This document shows positions 25,131 through 36,689 of a stretch of DNA of 64,000 nucleotides, in pieces (positions within the stretch are counted from its first letter, which is position 1; each line of letters begins with the position of its first letter). The notes below the pieces were generated by a model. The model was not told the DNA's origin. It saw only the letters and a list, made by a program, of their open reading frames with translations, and did not search any database. A program made the position numbers and the translations under genes. Source of the stretch: Miscanthus floridulus (lineage: Eukaryota > Streptophyta > Magnoliopsida > Poales > Poaceae); contig NC_089593.1 in the NCBI RefSeq assembly GCF_019320115.1, positions 8,867,022-8,931,021 of the forward strand. The letters run 5' to 3'.

Positions 25131-25234
25131 TCCTGTTCGCTTCATGGCTGAAAGTATTGTTGACTGATTTGGTATGAGAGAAAAATAATGTTCGTTGGCT
25201 GAAAAAGTACGGCTTATAAGCCAAGCGAACAGGG
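25131..25234. mobile_element. MITE, GTTCGCT/AGCGAAC family, member 3
   Basis: Perfect 11-bp inverted ends: cctgttcgctt on the left and aagcgaacagg on the right, about 104 bp in all, with the family interior. Confidence 0.8.
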
Positions 25235-25785
25235 TGAGGCACACTCATTAATCTTGACATCTTGTAATATATGAAGGCTCTATCCTATGATCTATGGTAT
25301 GATGATGTTTTAGTAGTCAGATTATTATTCATTCACTAGGAAAACTAAACTTGTGATAGAAGCATGATCACAGAAGTTACATGGCTGGCTAGCTAGCTGA
25401 CCAAAAGGCAAAGGGACGAGTTGGCTAAAATTACTAGTTTGGAACTCTGATCTGTTTGAGAAGATGTGCAGTGGGTGTACCAACTGGAGTGCTTGTTACT
25501 GTCATTGGCATGCACGTCGAATAACGGGCATGGATCAAGTCAAGTGACTAGTCAAGGAAGGAAGGTTGTAAAAGCAAATTTCAAGAGGAAATAAAGCAGA
25601 AAGCAGAATGTGAGTGCGAATGAAACAGGCCAGTGTGCATGCATTGGTTCATCACCATGAGAATCAATTCAGGAGCTAATCACGCCAGCCACAAGACCAC
25701 CGCTGCCTATGACTTTGCAGCTACTACAAGCACCATCTGTTTCCTTTGTGTACGTGATCTGTAGTATGCTGGTCCTGGTCCCTGC

Positions 25786-25818
25786 CCTGCACCTGCACCT
25801 GCACCTCTTGCATATAAG
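25786..25818 (+). promoter_or_regulatory. Laccase promoter: ACCTGC hexamer run and TATA box
   Basis: A short tandem of cctgca hexamers (about four copies) is followed by a TATA-like atataag at 25,812-25,818, roughly 75 bases upstream of the laccase ATG. Confidence 0.5.
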
Positions 25819-25890
25819 CAATTCTTAGGCAGCTCACTAGCTACTAGGCAGGCAACCAGGTAGCAGGGTCAGTACGTAGTTCCAGCAGAA

Positions 25891-28800
25891 ATGCATGCAT
25901 CACTCGGCATGTCAAGCTCAAGCAGCAGCTCGTCGTACTCCTCCCTGCTCTTCACCACCCTTGCTCTAGTTCTCCTCTTCTCCCAGCTCACCATCGCCAA
26001 GGAGCAGTACCATGAGTTCGTGGTAATGTAACTAACCAAACCAACTGACTGAATACTGCACTGATCGATCGAATGAGTTCCATGACTAATGCCTGCCTGT
26101 CTGCAGGTGAAGGAGGCGACGGCGACGCGGCTGTGCGGGACGCAGCGGATCATGACGGTGAACGGGGAGTTCCCGGGCCCGACGGTGGAGGTGAGCGAGG
26201 GCGACGCGCTCATCGTGCGCGTCGTGAACCGGGGCAGCTACAACGTGACGGTGCACTGGCACGGCGTGCGGCAGATGCGGACGGGGTGGTCCGACGGGCC
26301 GGAGTTCGTGACGCAGTGCCCCATCCGCCCCGGCAACTCCTACACCTACCGCTTCACCGTCGCCGGGCAGGAAGGCACGCTGTGGTGGCACGCGCACAGC
26401 TCCTGGCTCCGCGCCACCGTCCACGGTGCGCTCCTCATCCGGCCACGCACCGGCGTGCCCTACCCGTTCAACGGCGGCAAGCCGCCCGCCAGGGAGATCC
26501 CCATCATCCTAGGTACGTACGTAGTACGCGCCACTACTCAAATCTATAGGTATATCTGTACGTTTCAGCCTTAAGATACTCGCGGCACTAGCACTATTCA
26601 TTTCGACGTGTCCAATATACTTTTTTTTTCTTGCACAAATATAATTAAATGTATCCGTCACGGTGTCGAGGCAGTAAAAAAACTAAACAACGAACAAGTA
26701 CTCCCTCCGTCATTCTCATTTTTTTGACGAGTCAAATAATATTAACTTTGACTAAATATATACAAGCAATTATTAATATCTATGGTGCATAATAAGGTCA
26801 CTTAGACCAATTTCAGTGGAGAGTTTCATGACACGGTTACCAAGACTGTCACATCAGCTTTTATATATCCCTCTCTTCATAAATAAGTTGTCAAGTCATC
26901 AGATTTGTTGATGTGTCACCGTATTAAATGAAAATGAAACTCTTTTCAAACCCCCCATTGAGACTGGTCCTACACTTGGACTATGAATCTCTAGCTGTAA
27001 GGGCAGTCCCAATGATGCATTGATGATGGTTTCTATCCTCATTAAATGACTTGCCACGTAGGCAAAACGCTGATGTGGCAACGTAATTAATGAAGAAAGA
27101 GAGCAAAAATCATAGAAATAGTTTCTTCATGAAGAAACCAGGTCTACTCTTGACCCAATGCACTAAGAAACCATGAAATCGCCATTGGGGAGAAACCACC
27201 AGTTTCTAGGGAGCTAATGTCGCACTCCCATTGGAGGAAAAGATAGAGTTGGGAGAGAGAAAGAGAAAATAGTTATTACTCATAGAAACCATGGGTTGGA
27301 AAACAGTACTTTTTTGGTGCGGTATCCTATGTTATAGAAACTACTAGTTTTTTTCATTAGGACTGCCCTAACAATCACAAATAATCGTGCCAAACATCCT
27401 GTGTTTTCTACGGTTCTCGCGGCTGTCCACGACTCACTCACCACGAGATCGATTAGGCTTTTTTAAACCCTAATTGACTTTTTTTGAGACAACAGGGAAC
27501 ATAGACCCAAATTTAGGATAATATATAAAACTAATAATTAGGCTTCAACCCTAGCTAGATGCTGGTCAGACTGAAGAGTGTACACCCACAGTAAGCTCCC
27601 ACCAATTAAGCTCATGATTGGCCAGGTTTAGCGAGTAGCTACTAGCTAGTGTGGTGTAGCCCACATATACAATGATTAGCATTTCTTTTTTCTCTTTTGC
27701 CTTTCCCGCATCTTAAACCAGTGTTATCATTCTGTTAGTTAGTTGGCGCCAGCTTTCTTTCTAGCTAGCTCTCGTATTTGAGTACCCATAGCAGAGCAGC
27801 GGCTGCTGCTTGCAGCAGCAGAGTCAAACTAGCTAGCTCTCATATGGCCCGTTCGCTTCGCTGAAAAAACAAGTCGAAATACTGTTCTAATTGATTTGTT
27901 GAGAGAGAAAAACACTGTTCCGACTGAGAAGAAGCGAACAGGACCAAACATGCAACGTCATCATGTCAGATCCATAAACGTGCACCTTTATACACACCAA
28001 ACGTCATGGACACGTCTTTGGACTACCTTCCTACTACCAAAAGGAAAATTCGTCGTTGACAGTCACAAGGAAAAGTCTTCTTTTCATGACGTATCCACGT
28101 GAGATTAATTCTTCTTTAGCACTTTTAGTGGATCATACGGCAGTATGGCACCGACTTGTGGGGCCAACACCACTCAGGCAACAATACCATGCTCTCTTGT
28201 GTTTCGTTTCATTTTTCAGACTGAGAATCTCAATCAACTGTACATTTTGTGGTATATTTATTGCCCTGAAAGGTTGCCTCTTGATACGAAAAGGAATAGC
28301 ATGGTGGGTCACTACTGGCTAGCCTAAGCAATATATATGGCCATATGGGCAACTTGTTGATCATATTTTGTTGCTAATGTTAGTATACCACCTGTTACAG
28401 AAAGATCATCAGTTGGTTTTGCTAGAAAAAGTTATCGCCCTGTTCTTAAGCACTACTTCAGCAGACGAACAATGTTTTCCTCTCACAACAAATCAGCATA
28501 AGCCAAATTCCATCTGAAGCATCCTGAAAGCCAAACAACTGGCTTTGATCAGAGCGGGTTCAGTTGGATGAAATAATTTCCTTCAGAAAGAACTCGTATA
28601 CTAAATAAATTAGTCTATATAAAGATAGCTTAATTTTTTCCTATAGTGTAAACACTTTTCAAGATGGTTAATCAAAATGGCATCATTAAGCTGCTGCTTT
28701 TCTATTTTTTTGGGCTGCTATTGTCACCCACATTCCACAATAGGCCTAACATGCATGTACCCTTCATAGATTCTCACAAAAAAAAGCATGTACCATTCTA

Positions 28801-30394
28801 CCATCTTAGGTGTTGAATAAATTAGCTCTTTACGACCAAAATGAAAAGCTAAGCATCAACTAACTCTTGTCAATCAGAATCATGATTGCAAAAATATTTA
28901 AAATGTATATAATTAATGAAACTAAATATGAATCCTTAATAAAAATTGGTGCAGCAAATTCCAGAGGTTGGATACTTCTTGGATTGCATTGTTGTAGTTA
29001 TTACTTCCACAAACCGTAGTGTACGTGTTTTTCCTAGTGACTACAACGTGTGTAATTTGTTGTCCAAACAACCGGATGGAAACAGGGGAGTGGTGGAACA
29101 TGAACCCCATCGACGTCGTCCGCACCGCCACCCACACCGGCGCCGCGCCCAACATCTCCGACGCCCTCACGGTCAACGGCCAGCCCGGCGACCTCTACAA
29201 GTGCTCATCCAACGGTAAACAATAAACAATGCAACACCTAGCTACTCTACTCCCATTGTTGTCCGCGGTGATCGGAAATGAAACTGAACGCTGGCGTGGA
29301 CAGGCACGACGACGTTCGCGGTGAAGTCCGGCGAGACGAACCTGCTGCGCTTCATCAACGCCGCACTCAACACGGAGCTCTTCGTCTCCCTGGCCGGCCA
29401 CACCATGACGGTGGTGGGCGCCGACGCCTCCTACACCAAGCCGTACGCCACGTCGGTCCTCATGATCGCGCCGGGCCAGACCACCGACGTGCTCGTCACC
29501 TTCGACCAGGCCCCGGGCCGCTACTACCTCGCCGCGCGCGCCTACGCCAGCGCGCAGGGCGTCCCCTTCGACAACACCACCACCACGGCCATCTTCGACT
29601 ACGGCGCCGCCAACACCACCTCCACCGCCAGCAGCCCCGCGATGCCGACACTCCCGGCGTACAACGACACCGCGACGGCGACGGCGTTCACGACGAGCCT
29701 GCGCGGCCTGCGCAAGGCGGAGCTGCCGACGCGCGTCGACGAGAGCCTCTTCTTCACCGTCGGCGTCGGCCTCTTCAACTGCTCGAGCGGACAGACCTGC
29801 GGCGGGCCCAACAACACGCGGTTCGCGGCGAGCATGAACAACGTATCCTTCGTGCTTCCGTCTACCACCTCCATCCTGCAGGCGCACTACACCGGCGGCG
29901 GGGCGGCGTCGGCACCGGGGGTGTTCACCTCCGACTTCCCGGCGAAGCCGCCGGTGCAGTTCGACTACACGGCGCAGAACGTGAGCCGCGCGCTGTGGCA
30001 GCCCGTGCCGGGCACCAAGGTGTACAGGCTCAAGTACGGCGCTGTCGTGCAGCTGGTGCTCCAGGGCACCAACGTGTTCGCCGCCGAGAACCACCCCATC
30101 CACCTCCATGGCTATGACTACTACATCCTCGCCGAGGGGTTCGGCAACTTCGATGCGGCAACGGACACCGCCAAGTTCAATATGGATGATCCGCCGATGA
30201 GGAACACCGTGGGCGTGCCGGTGAATGGGTGGGCGGTCATCCGGTTCGTGGCGGATAATCCGGGGGTGTGGCTGATGCACTGCCATTTGGATGTGCACAT
30301 CACCTGGGGCCTCGCCATGGCGTTCCTGGTGGAGGACGGCGTTGGGGAGCTGGAGTCCCTGGAGGCACCGCCGGCTGACCTGCCGGTCTGCTGA
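25891..30394 (+). CDS. Laccase (multicopper oxidase), secreted, 585 aa
   Basis: Laccases oxidise phenolics such as monolignols in the cell wall using four coppers. Four exons: 25,891-26,022, 26,107-26,512, 29,086-29,214 and 29,304-30,394 (TGA), all GT-AG and in phase, 1758 nt (585 aa), normal for the family. Residues about 18-37 are a hydrophobic signal peptide ending before KEQYHEF. All copper motifs are present: HWHGVRQ from His94, WWHAHSSW from His139, HPIHLHG from His486 and [16 protein letters not shown] from His548 (type-1 Cys549). Several N-x-S/T glycosylation sites are seen. Intron 2 is 2.57 kb and full of MITEs. The start is supported by the downstream signal peptide; a second Met (residue 7) is possible. 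Likely lignin- or flavonoid-related by family; the exact isoform is not assigned. Confidence 0.93.
26700..26804. mobile_element. Truncated Stowaway-type MITE in laccase intron 2
   Basis: Starts tactccctccgtc with the aactttgactaaatatat interior, then stops where the next MITE begins; the right end is not found. Confidence 0.65.
26805..26969. mobile_element. MITE with GACCARTYTCARTGG inverted ends
   Basis: Left gaccaatttcagtgg and the inverse of the right end, gaccagtctcaatgg, agree at most positions. About 165 bp within laccase intron 2. Confidence 0.75.
27001..27368. mobile_element. Tourist-like MITE with TAA target duplication
   Basis: Left gggcagtcccaatg and inverse right gggcagtcctaatg differ at one base. 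TAA flanks both sides (26,998-27,000 and 27,369-27,371), which fits a PIF/Harbinger-type insertion. 368 bp, in laccase intron 2. Confidence 0.85.
27846..27945. mobile_element. MITE, GTTCGCT/AGCGAAC family, member 4
   Basis: Starts ggcccgttcgcttc and ends gaagcgaacaggacc; about 100 bp, in laccase intron 2, with the gttgagagagaaaaacactg hallmark. Confidence 0.8.
28437..28560. mobile_element. MITE, GTTCGCT family, member 5 (inverted, degenerate)
   Basis: The left end gccctgttctt and an inner cctctcacaacaaatcagc (the inverse of the family's central block) identify it; the right end is worn. In laccase intron 2. Confidence 0.5.
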
Positions 30395-30864
30395 AAGCCT
30401 GAGAGGCTCAAAGCATTAGTAACACTTTCGGTAGTCTTAATTTTGGCCATTCATCAGCTTTATGAAGATCATTAATCATTCAGGATATTCACATTTTACT
30501 GGGGAGTAGCTATCTGCATTTTACTTCAAGCAATGCAAAGGCCATTGTTCAATCAAACGAAATAACTAGTCAATTGTATTCGCGCTTTCTCAACAGCTAA
30601 AGGGTCCAACACCGCGTGGAAACACTGGTGAGTGTTTGGACTATGATTGTACATCAAAGTTGGGTACCTGTGCTGTCATCGTGTTGGACGAGTTAGGTAA
30701 GGCTTGCGTGCTTGACCCAGTTGCGGGTCTCCTCCCGAGTAGTAACATTGAAATGAGACAAACCTATGATCATTGACCTGTTAGCTGGTTACTCGATAGA
30801 TCTATCAAAATTGTGCGGAAGCATCGCATCCTTTCTTCGTCTGGCTACCTCTAGCTGGACGGAT
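30395..30864. other. Spacer between laccase and lectin receptor kinase
   Basis: About 470 bases with the laccase 3' UTR and the kinase 5' region. An in-frame upstream ATG at 30,766 exists, but its 33 codons do not resemble a signal peptide. No repeat seen. Confidence 0.5.
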
Positions 30865-32931
30865 ATGGATCATCCCTGGTGCCTTCTGCACCTGCAGCAT
30901 CTCCTCCTCATACCCCTGCTTCTGATGCTGCCTGCCTCTCGGACGACTGGCGCCTCTGGTGATCGTTACGGTGAGTTCATCTTCGATGGTTTCTTTGGTA
31001 ACGACCTAACCATGGATGGTGACGCCGTAGTCTCTGACGGTCTTCTAAGGCTAACCGGCGGGCAGAACCGATCAGAAGGTCATGCTTTCTACACTTACCC
31101 TCTCAATTTCACGAGTGACATCGTCCTGAATGGTTCTTCTGTTCCATCCTTCTCCACAACATTTGTCTTCACCATCCTCCCGCAGTTCAGTGCCTCCTTG
31201 GGTGGCCATGGTCTTGCCTTTGTGCTTTCTTCCACCAAGGAGTTGTTTACTGCCTTGCCTAGCCAGTACCTTGGCCTCCTCGATGCCTGGAATACTGGTA
31301 ACACGTCAAATCATCTTCTTGCAGTGGAACTCGATACCGTACAAAGCTTCGAGTTCGCAGACATCGACTCCAACCACATTGGGATTGATGTCAACAGCTT
31401 AGTATCCATGGACTCCCATACTGCAGGCTACTATACCACTGATGGTGAGTTCAATCCGTTGAGCCTCATCAGTACAAAACCGATGCAGGTGTGGGTGGAC
31501 TATGACAGCAAGCACACCATCCTAAATGTCACCATAGCGCCTTACTACTCCATGTCTACCAAACCTAGCAGGCCATTGCTCTCGGTTCCCTGCAAACTTT
31601 TCTCCATTTTGCCAACCACGGCAGTGTATGCTGGGTTTTCCTCAGCGAGTGGCTTACTTAACAGCAAGCATTACATCATTGGTTGGAGCTTCAAGCTCAA
31701 TGGAGAAGCTGCAGCACTTAACTACTCTGCCTTGTCTCTCAAAACTATCCAAGCACAGGAGCAACAAATTGGAGTTCACCGCCCCCACGGCTACAAGACA
31801 ATAGTCTGCATACTTCTCTTGCCAACTGTGGCAATTTCCATACTTGCTTCTGCTGTTATTGTTAAGGTCCATATGAAGCGGCGATTAAAAGCAAGAAAAA
31901 TTGAACTAGACTGGGAGAAGGAGTATGGGCCTCCATCCTTCACCTACAAAGATCTGTTTGCTGCCACCAATGGGTTCAAGGACCATATGCTCCTTGGTAA
32001 AGGAGGCTTTGGGAGTGTCTTCAAAGGGCTGCTTCCCCATTCCAAGCAGATAGTTGCTATTAAGCAGGTGTCGCCAGAGTCAAAGCAAGGGATGAAGGAA
32101 TTCATGGCAGAGATCATCATCCTTGGTCACCTCCGACACCGCAATCTTGTTCAACTGTTTGGGTATTGTCGGCACAAGCAACAACTCATTTTGGTGTATG
32201 AATACATGCCCAATGGAAGCCTTGATTGCTACTTGCACACTCAACATCACAACACCACCAATCTATTCTGGGCTCGAAGGTTCCACATCATCAAAGGTAT
32301 CGCATCTGGTCTCTTGTACCTCCATGAGGAGTGTGAGCAGGTTGTCATCCATCGAGACATCAAGTCCAGCAATGTCCTTCTCGACAACGAGATGAATGCG
32401 AGGCTGGGCGATTTCGGCCTCGCAAGGTCACATGATCATGGAGTTGATGCTCACACCACACGTGTGGCAGGTACTTGGGGCTATATTGCCCCTGAGCTGG
32501 CCCGACTTGGCAAGGCAACCAAAGCAACTGACGTGTTTGCCTTCGGCGTGCTGATAATGGAGGTTGCCTGTGGAAGACGACCAATCTGGGTGAACACAAA
32601 CAATGGGGAGCCTCTAGCTCTAGCAGACTGGGTGCTTACCACATGGCAAGGTGGTTCCATTACGGACGCCGTTGATCCAAGACTAGATGATTATGTGGAG
32701 GAGGAGATAGAGCTGGTCCTGAAGCTTGGCTTGCTCTGTTCGCACCCCTCACCAAATGCGAGGCCTTGCATGCGCCTCGTCATGCAGTACCTGCAAAGGG
32801 ATGCACATCTCCCATCAGACTTGGAACCCAATAATTTGCTGAACATTGGTTTGGTTCAGGATGAAATGCATGATCAGCATGCCATGTCATGTCCAGCGAC
32901 TGTTATAACCGATCTTTCAAAAGGGAGGTGA
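30865..32931 (+). CDS. L-type lectin receptor-like kinase, 688 aa
   Basis: An intronless plasma-membrane receptor kinase. From the ATG at 30,865 (preferred over 30,766 because a leucine-rich signal peptide follows at once): signal peptide to about residue 28, legume-lectin domain about 30-285 (starting EFIFDGFFGNDLTMDGDA, with FSTTFVFTI, GHGLAFVLS, LAVELDTV and VWVDYD), transmembrane helix about 313-336, kinase about 370-650. Kinase elements are intact: GKGGFGSVFKG loop, Lys in VAIKQV, HRDIKSSNVLLD (His496), DFG at 516, GTWGYIAPE and a DVFAFGVLIMEV block. The RD motif suggests an active kinase. The family commonly acts in defence and development; the ligand here is unknown. Normal length, no breaks. 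Confidence 0.94.
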   Translation: MDHPWCLLHLQHLLLIPLLLMLPASRTTGASGDRYGEFIFDGFFGNDLTMDGDAVVSDGLLRLTGGQNRSEGHAFYTYPLNFTSDIVLNGSSVPSFSTTFVFTILPQFSASLGGHGLAFVLSSTKELFTALPSQYLGLLDAWNTGNTSNHLLAVELDTVQSFEFADIDSNHIGIDVNSLVSMDSHTAGYYTTDGEFNPLSLISTKPMQVWVDYDSKHTILNVTIAPYYSMSTKPSRPLLSVPCKLFSILPTTAVYAGFSSASGLLNSKHYIIGWSFKLNGEAAALNYSALSLKTIQAQEQQIGVHRPHGYKTIVCILLLPTVAISILASAVIVKVHMKRRLKARKIELDWEKEYGPPSFTYKDLFAATNGFKDHMLLGKGGFGSVFKGLLPHSKQIVAIKQVSPESKQGMKEFMAEIIILGHLRHRNLVQLFGYCRHKQQLILVYEYMPNGSLDCYLHTQHHNTTNLFWARRFHIIKGIASGLLYLHEECEQVVIHRDIKSSNVLLDNEMNARLGDFGLARSHDHGVDAHTTRVAGTWGYIAPELARLGKATKATDVFAFGVLIMEVACGRRPIWVNTNNGEPLALADWVLTTWQGGSITDAVDPRLDDYVEEEIELVLKLGLLCSHPSPNARPCMRLVMQYLQRDAHLPSDLEPNNLLNIGLVQDEMHDQHAMSCPATVITDLSKGR

Positions 32932-34150
32932 CACTGCTGTGCTACTTGGTGATATTATCTACAATGTGCTCTTGCTTAGTGTTGGTACTGCATCACCGCT
33001 TATGTGTGGTGCTGCTCTTTAGTGGAGTTTCAATGAATTTGGAGCATGTACCAAATCCTATGATGTTGTTGACTTAATATGAACAAGTTATTCAGCTAGC
33101 ATTGAGGAGATCAATATATACTAAATATAATATTAATGGCACTAATTTGCTATGTGCAGCACAAGAAGCTACAGACTATTGTGAACGTGTATGTTTTGCC
33201 TTTCAGAATGTTGTAAAATTTTGGTTGAATTTCTGATGAGTCTGATGACTAGTCAGGTCATCTAAGAACCTCCATCTGTTAGCAGACTAGTCTATATTTG
33301 ATTCAGCAAATTACTTTTTATGCTATTAAGATGTGCTCATATTTGAAGCAGGCTCAAAAAGAATTTATAGTAGGAAAGATTTCAATATTTTATTTTTCGG
33401 ATCATAACGTATGCTACTAATATCAGCCATTCTTCTAGATGGGTCCAAGCATTATCATAGCATTTGCAGTAATATGTATTTGGCATTTGTTTACCTTATG
33501 CAAACTAACTAGGGTATTTACATACCAATTCACATCTACTACCAGAGTACAGTTGCGTGCACATTTGATTCACCAAGAAACAATGTCAAATTACTATTTA
33601 GATATACTGATATAAAGAGTTACTTTCAGCTCTACTGCATAACTGCATACCAGTGTCACCTGCAACTGCAGTCTACAGTACACTGCTGAGAAAATGGTTT
33701 TCTACCACTTACCTTACCAACCCACTCCTACAGAGTACAAAACATACACAGCAAGAATACCCTTGTAAGTTGTAACAAAATGTGTTTTATTGGCACAGTG
33801 AGGCACATTTTGCTGGAGGCATAAAAAAAGTCCTAGAAATGATTTCGGTGGAATAAAGGCGGTGACCATTATAAATATTATGAGTTCAGGACAACAATAG
33901 CAAATTATGGCAAATCAGGCTAAGCTAAGCATAAATGCAGCAACGTACACTCATATCATTTCTGACAAAAAAAGTGGCCGGCCTACAACCTAGCAATTTC
34001 AACTGCTGCACATAGCTAATAAAATCAGTTTCCTACCACTTACCTACCCCATCATACAGAGTACAAAACATAGCAGCAAGTATATCCTACTGCTCAAACT
34101 GAACAAGGGAGTGGACATACATCAATCGTAGCTTGTACATATCCAGCCGA
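32932..34150. other. Spacer between the kinase and SWC6-like genes (convergent)
   Basis: Both neighbouring genes point into this 1.2-kb stretch, which contains their 3' ends. A phrase with ttcctaccacttacct(a) and cagagtacaaaacatacac occurs twice (about 33,700 and 34,030), a partial duplication. No gene seen. Confidence 0.45.
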
Positions 34151-35583
34151 TCAAGCCATAAATTTCAGGCAGCGTGTATCATTGTGTATGACTTGACAGC
34201 GGCAAGAACAGAACCGTGTTCCACACCTCACGCATGTGTAGTTTGCAGAACTACCGCAGACTGAGCAGTACTGCCGTCGAGATGAAGTGCTCGGTGGACC
34301 CACAGCAGCCCTAAAATATGCGGAACATGAGGTAGGGACTCAAGATTTGCCTGTCACAGTTCCAGAGTGAAAATCTTCTAAGTACCCTCCTTAGAAAATA
34401 TACATGATGAGAAAGAAACTTATAGCACAAGGTTACTTACTTCTTGTGACATCCATGAATGATCTTGCCGCCCTCTTCTCCAAAGCTTGCCCTTGCCTTG
34501 TCTTGCGTTTCATAATCTTGGACTGCTTCTTTTGCATGAGTACTGTAGAAACGAAATTCAAAAACAGAAAATGGCTTACATCATCGAAATTTAATTAGTT
34601 CAGTGGGTAGAGCATTTGAGTTGAATGTGCATCCACAGATCCACAACCCAAAAGGCCTATATCAGTATACAACACAAATGCAGCATTTGCAGAAACTGTG
34701 AACACAGGAATCTTTACAGTTGACTAGTTGTAGGCTTGTAGCATGAGGAGTTCAAATATATGTATAAATAATAAATTACTGACGTTAGGGGCATTCCAGA
34801 TGCTAACAACACAAGGTTGACAAGCTGTAGGCTGTAGCACGTGGACCTCAAAGATGTCTAAACGACTGGCTTTAGGGGCAATTCCAGATGCTAAAAACAG
34901 TCACCTTACAAATATTTTGTGGGGTCGTTCATGCCAGCTGTGTTCAAAAGTATGTTTTCAATATTTCCTTTGAAGGATAGTTTTAATTCTTATTCATCGA
35001 TGCAAGGATAAGAAACACAGAATGCTGTTCCTTCCCTCTGCAAAATTGACACTAGAAGTGATATCAGAATATGTCATACACAAGAAATCTGTGTTTCAGT
35101 ACTTGTCATTTGCAAAGAGTTAACATTTTGTCATCGAGCTTGTACATACTGTATCTACCTTATCCTCTTTCACATCATGGCATTATTATTACTACAATGA
35201 AGATAAATGAGAAAGAAACTGACCAGGGTCTTCCTCATCAGTGGATCCATACTCATCATCATTAAGATCTACCACCTCAACACCGGCATTGTCACTCTCA
35301 AGAGCTTCAAGGCGAGCTAAAGCAGCCTGCATGGCATTACAGATGTGGAGGTATTCATAACAAGGCAGCAGAGCATAAAGGGGAATAATTTCATGAACGA
35401 GAGGGAAACGGCTTGATTGGAATAGGAGGAAGAGGGGGGAAGCAGGAGTCGTGACTCCAATCCACTCTTTACCTGGGCGCGGTTGTCAGAGCTGGCGAAC
35501 GCGGACGCCATGCGTGTGGCCATGCGGCGCGTGCGGGCGCTGGTCCGGCGGAACGGCCCGATGTTCTCCTCCTCCCCGTCCAT
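34151..35583 (-). CDS. SWC6: SWC6/SEF-like SWR1-complex HIT zinc-finger protein (broken in exons 3-4)
   Basis: SWC6/SEF is a subunit of the SWR1 remodeller that deposits H2A.Z. Exons on the minus strand: 35,583-35,473, 35,326-35,224, 34,542-34,441 and 34,350-34,151 (TGA). Exon 1 gives MDGEEENIGPFRRTSARTRR and ends SSDNRAQ; exon 2 gives ALARLEALESDNAGVEVVDL and an acidic end; exon 3 gives MQKKQ and RKTRQGQALEKRAARSFMDV; exon 4 encodes AAVGPPSTSSRRQ and a HIT-type zinc finger (CSVCG, CVRCG, CSCRC, HNDTRC, ending LKFMA). Total 516 nt (171 aa), close to the Arabidopsis length. However, joining exon 3 to exon 4 shifts the frame and meets a TGA just after the junction, and the frame that fits the family near ANLESLP differs from that of the zinc finger. 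Two small compensating indels are implied. Pseudogene, allele or sequence error. Confidence 0.82.
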
Positions 35584-36072
35584 CTCCGGTCGCCAGCAGC
35601 AGCAGGCAGCGGCGGGCGGCCCTTGGAGTGGATGAGCCAGCAAGTGTGGAGCCCGCAGAGGCGCGGGCGCGTGGGATTGAGCGGGCGGCGGCGGTGACTG
35701 GTGAGCGCCGTCGGCGGTCGGCAGCCGGCGGTCGACTGGGCTGCAAAGTCCGGCGTCGGCTCTCCTTGTCTTCCCATGGCCTTTCAGATGTTTGGGCTAC
35801 TGGGCTAGACGAATGTTGGGCCAGGCCGTCTGGTTAGCAGGCTGCCTTCTCGTAGTTTCTGTTTCTTTTAGTCGAGAAGCAAAGCAATTAACCCCGGCTT
35901 CTCGAGAAAATTGTTATTATAGGACGCGAAATAATGAGCTTCGTTATTATAGGGCTTCAATCGTCAACTTTGCTAAAACGACATTTGAAATGATGACACT
36001 TTGTTTTACATGACATTTGGTCATTTTAATCACTTTTCTCATTTCAAATACACGTATTTTGCCATGGGATGA
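35584..36072. other. Promoter side of the SWC6-like gene
   Basis: GC-rich near 35,600-35,760, AT-rich beyond. Overlapping open frames on both strands here are GC artefacts. No separate gene recognised. Confidence 0.45.
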
Positions 36073-36689
36073 CCGTATTGCCCTTCAGTCATATTCACGT
36101 AAGAGTGGGCAGGCAAGTGCGTGGGCTGCCTGGCTGCTTGGCTGCTTTAAAGCTCTAGTTTGGTTTTGGTGAACTGATGAAACTCTAAGTGCTAACCTAG
36201 TTTATCAAGTGATAATGAGATAGGTAGCACATTCCAAGTGATGAAGCAAATGAAGACCATGACATGATGATGGTGATGCCATGGTGATGATCAAGCACTT
36301 GCACTTGAAAATAAGAAAGTGAAAAACAAAAGGCTTAAGGCAAAGGTATAAATGGTAGGAGCTATTTTATTTTGGTGATCAAGACACTTAGAGAGTGTGA
36401 TCACATTTAGGTTTGATAGCCGCACTATTAAGAGGGGTGAAACTCGTATTGAAATGCGGTTATCAAAGTGCCACTAGATGCTCTAACTCATTGCATATGC
36501 ATTTAGGATCTAGTGAACTGCTAACACCTTTGAAAATGTTTGTAAAAATATGCTAACACATGTGCACAAGGTGATACATTTGGTGGTTGGCACATTTGAG
36601 CAAGGGTTAGGAACTCCACCGGCGGAGTGTTCGCCCGTAGAGTGCGGACAGTCCGACAGTACCACCGGCGCCCTAGACAGAAAAGATGG

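Noticed and set aside
26073..26549. Arg-rich open frames overlapping laccase exons on both strands, also at 29,195-30,298
   Set aside because: Shadows of the GC-rich laccase exons; the laccase frame has all copper motifs and splice sites.
34594..34660. tRNA-like stretch (ttagttcagtgggtagagca)
   Set aside because: It resembles a tRNA D-arm/A-box, but no B-box-like GGTTCGAATCC or acceptor pairing follows, so it is not a tRNA gene; a SINE remnant is possible but unsupported.
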